From: Ruegeria sp. R14_0
Lineage (GTDB): Bacteria > Pseudomonadota > Alphaproteobacteria > Rhodobacterales > Rhodobacteraceae
Length of the DNA stretch: 64,000 nt
Assembly (NCBI RefSeq): GCF_017743975.1
Contig: NZ_JAGHRC010000002.1
Span: 620,001-684,000 of the forward strand
Direction: 5' to 3'
Position 1 is the stretch's first letter. Every line of letters begins with the position of its first letter. Made by a program: the position numbers and the translations under genes. Positions 62,241 to 64,000 of this stretch are shown piece after piece. The notes beneath the pieces are model-generated. The model saw nothing but the letters and a program-made list of their open reading frames with translations. It was not told where the DNA came from and made no database searches.

Positions 62241-64000
62241 TCAGCGGCCTCCGGGTTGAGGAACCCGCCGGATTGCCGCGCCCAAAACTGGGCGTAAAGG
62301 CCACCATGCGCCAACAGTTCCGAATGCCCGCCTTGCTCGACAATGCGACCACCATCCATCACCAGAATGCGGTCCATTTGAGCAATGGTGCTCAGCCGGT
62401 GGGCAATGGCGATCACGGTTTTACCTTGCATCATGCCGTAAAGAGTTTCCTGAATCGACGCTTCGACCTCGGAATCTAGGGCAGATGTCGCCTCATCCAA
62501 CAACAAGATCGGCGCATCCTTCAGGATCACCCGCGCCAGCGTGACTCGTTGCCGTTGACCACCGGACAGTTTCACACCGCGTTCACCCACATGCGCGTCA
62601 TAGCCGGTGCGCCCTTCGGGGTCCTGCAGATCGAGGATGAACTCATGCGCCTCGGCCTGTTTGGCGGCGGCGATCATCTGTTCCTCGGTCGCATCGGGAC
62701 GGCCATAGAGGATGTTGTCGCGCACAGACCGATGCAGTAGGGCACTGTCCTGCTGAACCATACCGATATGGCTGCGCAAACTGTCCTGCGTCACCTTGGC
62801 GATGTTCTGATCATCGATCAGGATGGCCCCCTGTTCGACGTCATAAAACCGCAAAAGCAGCTTAACCAGGGTCGATTTCCCGGCCCCGGACCGCCCGATC
62901 AAACCAATCTTCTCACCCGGGTGGATGGTCAGATTGATGTGGTCCAGACCACCGGTTTTGCGACCGTAATGGTGCGACAGGTCCTGAATGTCGATCTGGC
63001 CATTGGTCAACTGCAGGGGCTTGGCATCAGGTGCATCCAGCAGGTCGATGGGCTGGGCAATCGTCTCCATCCCCTCGGCGACGACACCAAGCTGACGGAA
63101 GAAGCTGGTCAGCGCCCACATGATCCAACCGGTCATCGCGTTCAGCCGCAACGTCAGCGCTGTCGCTGCCGCGACCACACCGACAGACGCGCTGCTCTGC
63201 ATCCACAGGGCAATCGCCCAACCGACGACGCCAACAATCAGCAGACCGTTCAGGGTGACCAGAACTGCGTCCATGATGGTGAAAATCCGCATCTCAACCT
63301 GAAAGGTGCGGCGGGTTTCCTCGATGGCTTCGCGGGCATAATCCAGCTCTTGCTCGTCATGGGCGAACATCTTGACCGAGTGGATATTGGTGTAACTGTC
63401 CACCACCCGACCTGTCACAGCCGAACGCGCGTCCGAGGCCGCCTGCGACGCGGGACCCACCCGTGCAACTGTCCAGCGCACCAGTAAAGCATAAAGAACC
63501 AGCCAGATTAGCAGCGGCAGCAACAGGCGCGGATCCGCCGCCATCAGCAAGACCGCCGCACCAATCAGATAGGCGATCGAAAACGAAATGGCGTCAAACA
63601 CCTGAAACACGGCCTCACCCGCAGCAGGAGGCGTTTGCATGATCCGGTTCGCGATGCGCCCGGCAAAATCGTTCTCGAACCAACCAACCGATTGGCGCAG
63701 CACGTGTTTGTGCGCGCGCCAGCGGATCAGCGTGCCAAAGTTCGGCAGGATCGTGTTGTTCAGCAGCAGCACATCGACGACATGCAGTATGGGACGCAAC
63801 AGCAACACAAAAACTGCCATCAGGATCAGCTCGGTGCCGTGGGCCTGCCAAACCTCGGCAGGGGATCCAGACAACAGGTCAACCACGCGACCCATATAGT
63901 AGATCAACCCGACCTCTACCGCCGCAACGATGATCGAGATCAGCCCTGCCCAGAAGAACACCCGCATAAACGGCTGCGAGTAATCCAGCATGAAGGGCCA
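62237..64000 (-). CDS. ABC exporter half-transporter, first of a pair, 5'-truncated by the window
   Basis: The frame stays open to the right edge (codons for W-P-F precede the Met at 63991), so the true start lies beyond 64000. The 587 visible residues hold an exporter membrane domain, Walker A IGRSGAGKSTLVKLLL, signature LSGGQRQRVTLARVI, Walker B ILLLDEATSALDSE and the ending WARQSGGFLNPEAAE. Homologous to and coupled with the gene at 60408-62240. In exporters of this class 30-40 residues normally precede the first membrane segment. Confidence 0.9.
   Translation of the reverse strand, partial: WPFMLDYSQPFMRVFFWAGLISIIVAAVEVGLIYYMGRVVDLLSGSPAEVWQAHGTELILMAVFVLLLRPILHVVDVLLLNNTILPNFGTLIRWRAHKHVLRQSVGWFENDFAGRIANRIMQTPPAAGEAVFQVFDAISFSIAYLIGAAVLLMAADPRLLLPLLIWLVLYALLVRWTVARVGPASQAASDARSAVTGRVVDSYTNIHSVKMFAHDEQELDYAREAIEETRRTFQVEMRIFTIMDAVLVTLNGLLIVGVVGWAIALWMQSSASVGVVAAATALTLRLNAMTGWIMWALTSFFRQLGVVAEGMETIAQPIDLLDAPDAKPLQLTNGQIDIQDLSHHYGRKTGGLDHINLTIHPGEKIGLIGRSGAGKSTLVKLLLRFYDVEQGAILIDDQNIAKVTQDSLRSHIGMVQQDSALLHRSVRDNILYGRPDATEEQMIAAAKQAEAHEFILDLQDPEGRTGYDAHVGERGVKLSGGQRQRVTLARVILKDAPILLLDEATSALDSEVEASIQETLYGMMQGKTVIAIAHRLSTIAQMDRILVMDGGRIVEQGGHSELLAHGGLYAQFWARQSGGFLNPEAAE

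Overview
The window looks like chromosome from a marine alphaproteobacterium of the Roseobacter group (Rhodobacteraceae, Ruegeria-like). This is inferred from the protein sequences: an LpcC-like core glycosyltransferase, DUF2794 and DUF3095 proteins, a Roseobacter-style voltage-gated sodium channel, a TPP-riboswitch thiamine operon with ThiO/ThiS/ThiG, and an alphaproteobacterial RpoH-type promoter (CTTG-N18-CTTATATACG) before dnaK. Most of it is dense and GC-rich, with many ATGA or GTGA start/stop overlaps. No rRNA, CRISPR array, complete insertion sequence or prophage was seen.

Layout. 1-2.7 kb: the 3' part of a secreted serralysin-like metalloprotease with RTX repeats and five tryptophan-rich repeats, AT-richer than the rest, ending at a terminator. 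2.96-3.04 kb: tRNA-Arg(CCU), whose 3' end faces that accessory gene. 3.1-12.6 kb: GntR-like LacI regulator, YcaQ-type glycosylase, FAH-family hydrolase, HpaR-like MarR regulator, HpaI-like aldolase, DUF3095 protein, MFS carrier, LpcC-like glycosyltransferase and asd. 12.7-18.8 kb: SRPBCC protein, beta-carbonic anhydrase, M17 aminopeptidase plus NlpC/P60 peptidase, DUF2794 and a ferric-iron-type ABC permease.

18.9-27.8 kb: one minus-strand operon with a complete LIV-type ABC importer (livG, H, M, J, F), two small membrane proteins and two AMP-forming CoA-ligase-like enzymes at its ends. This suggests uptake of a carboxylic acid followed by CoA activation. 28-36.4 kb: membrane protein, ppiC-argJ-mutT operon, divergent secA, then an exported protein and a phosphate-binding-protein/OmpA fusion. 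36.4-44.7 kb: radC and a ten-gene thiamine operon (thiD-O-S-G-E-F-Y-tenA-thiZ-X) behind a TPP riboswitch. It combines thiazole synthesis with pyrimidine uptake and salvage; thiC is not in the window.

44.9-48.2 kb: dnaK-dnaJ, followed by alkB. 48.8-57.8 kb: a surface-glycan region with a KpsM-type ABC-2 permease divergent from cysQ-kdsB-galE, two paralogous family-2 glycosyltransferases, a GT14-type glycosyltransferase with a large extra domain and a two-module sulfotransferase. CysQ would clear the PAP that sulfotransfer produces, so a sulfated, possibly Kdo-linked glycan is a reasonable inference. This is the best candidate here for an undescribed system. 57.8-64 kb: L,D-transpeptidase lipoprotein, sodium channel, RlmD-like RNA methyltransferase and a heterodimeric ABC exporter whose first gene runs off the right edge.
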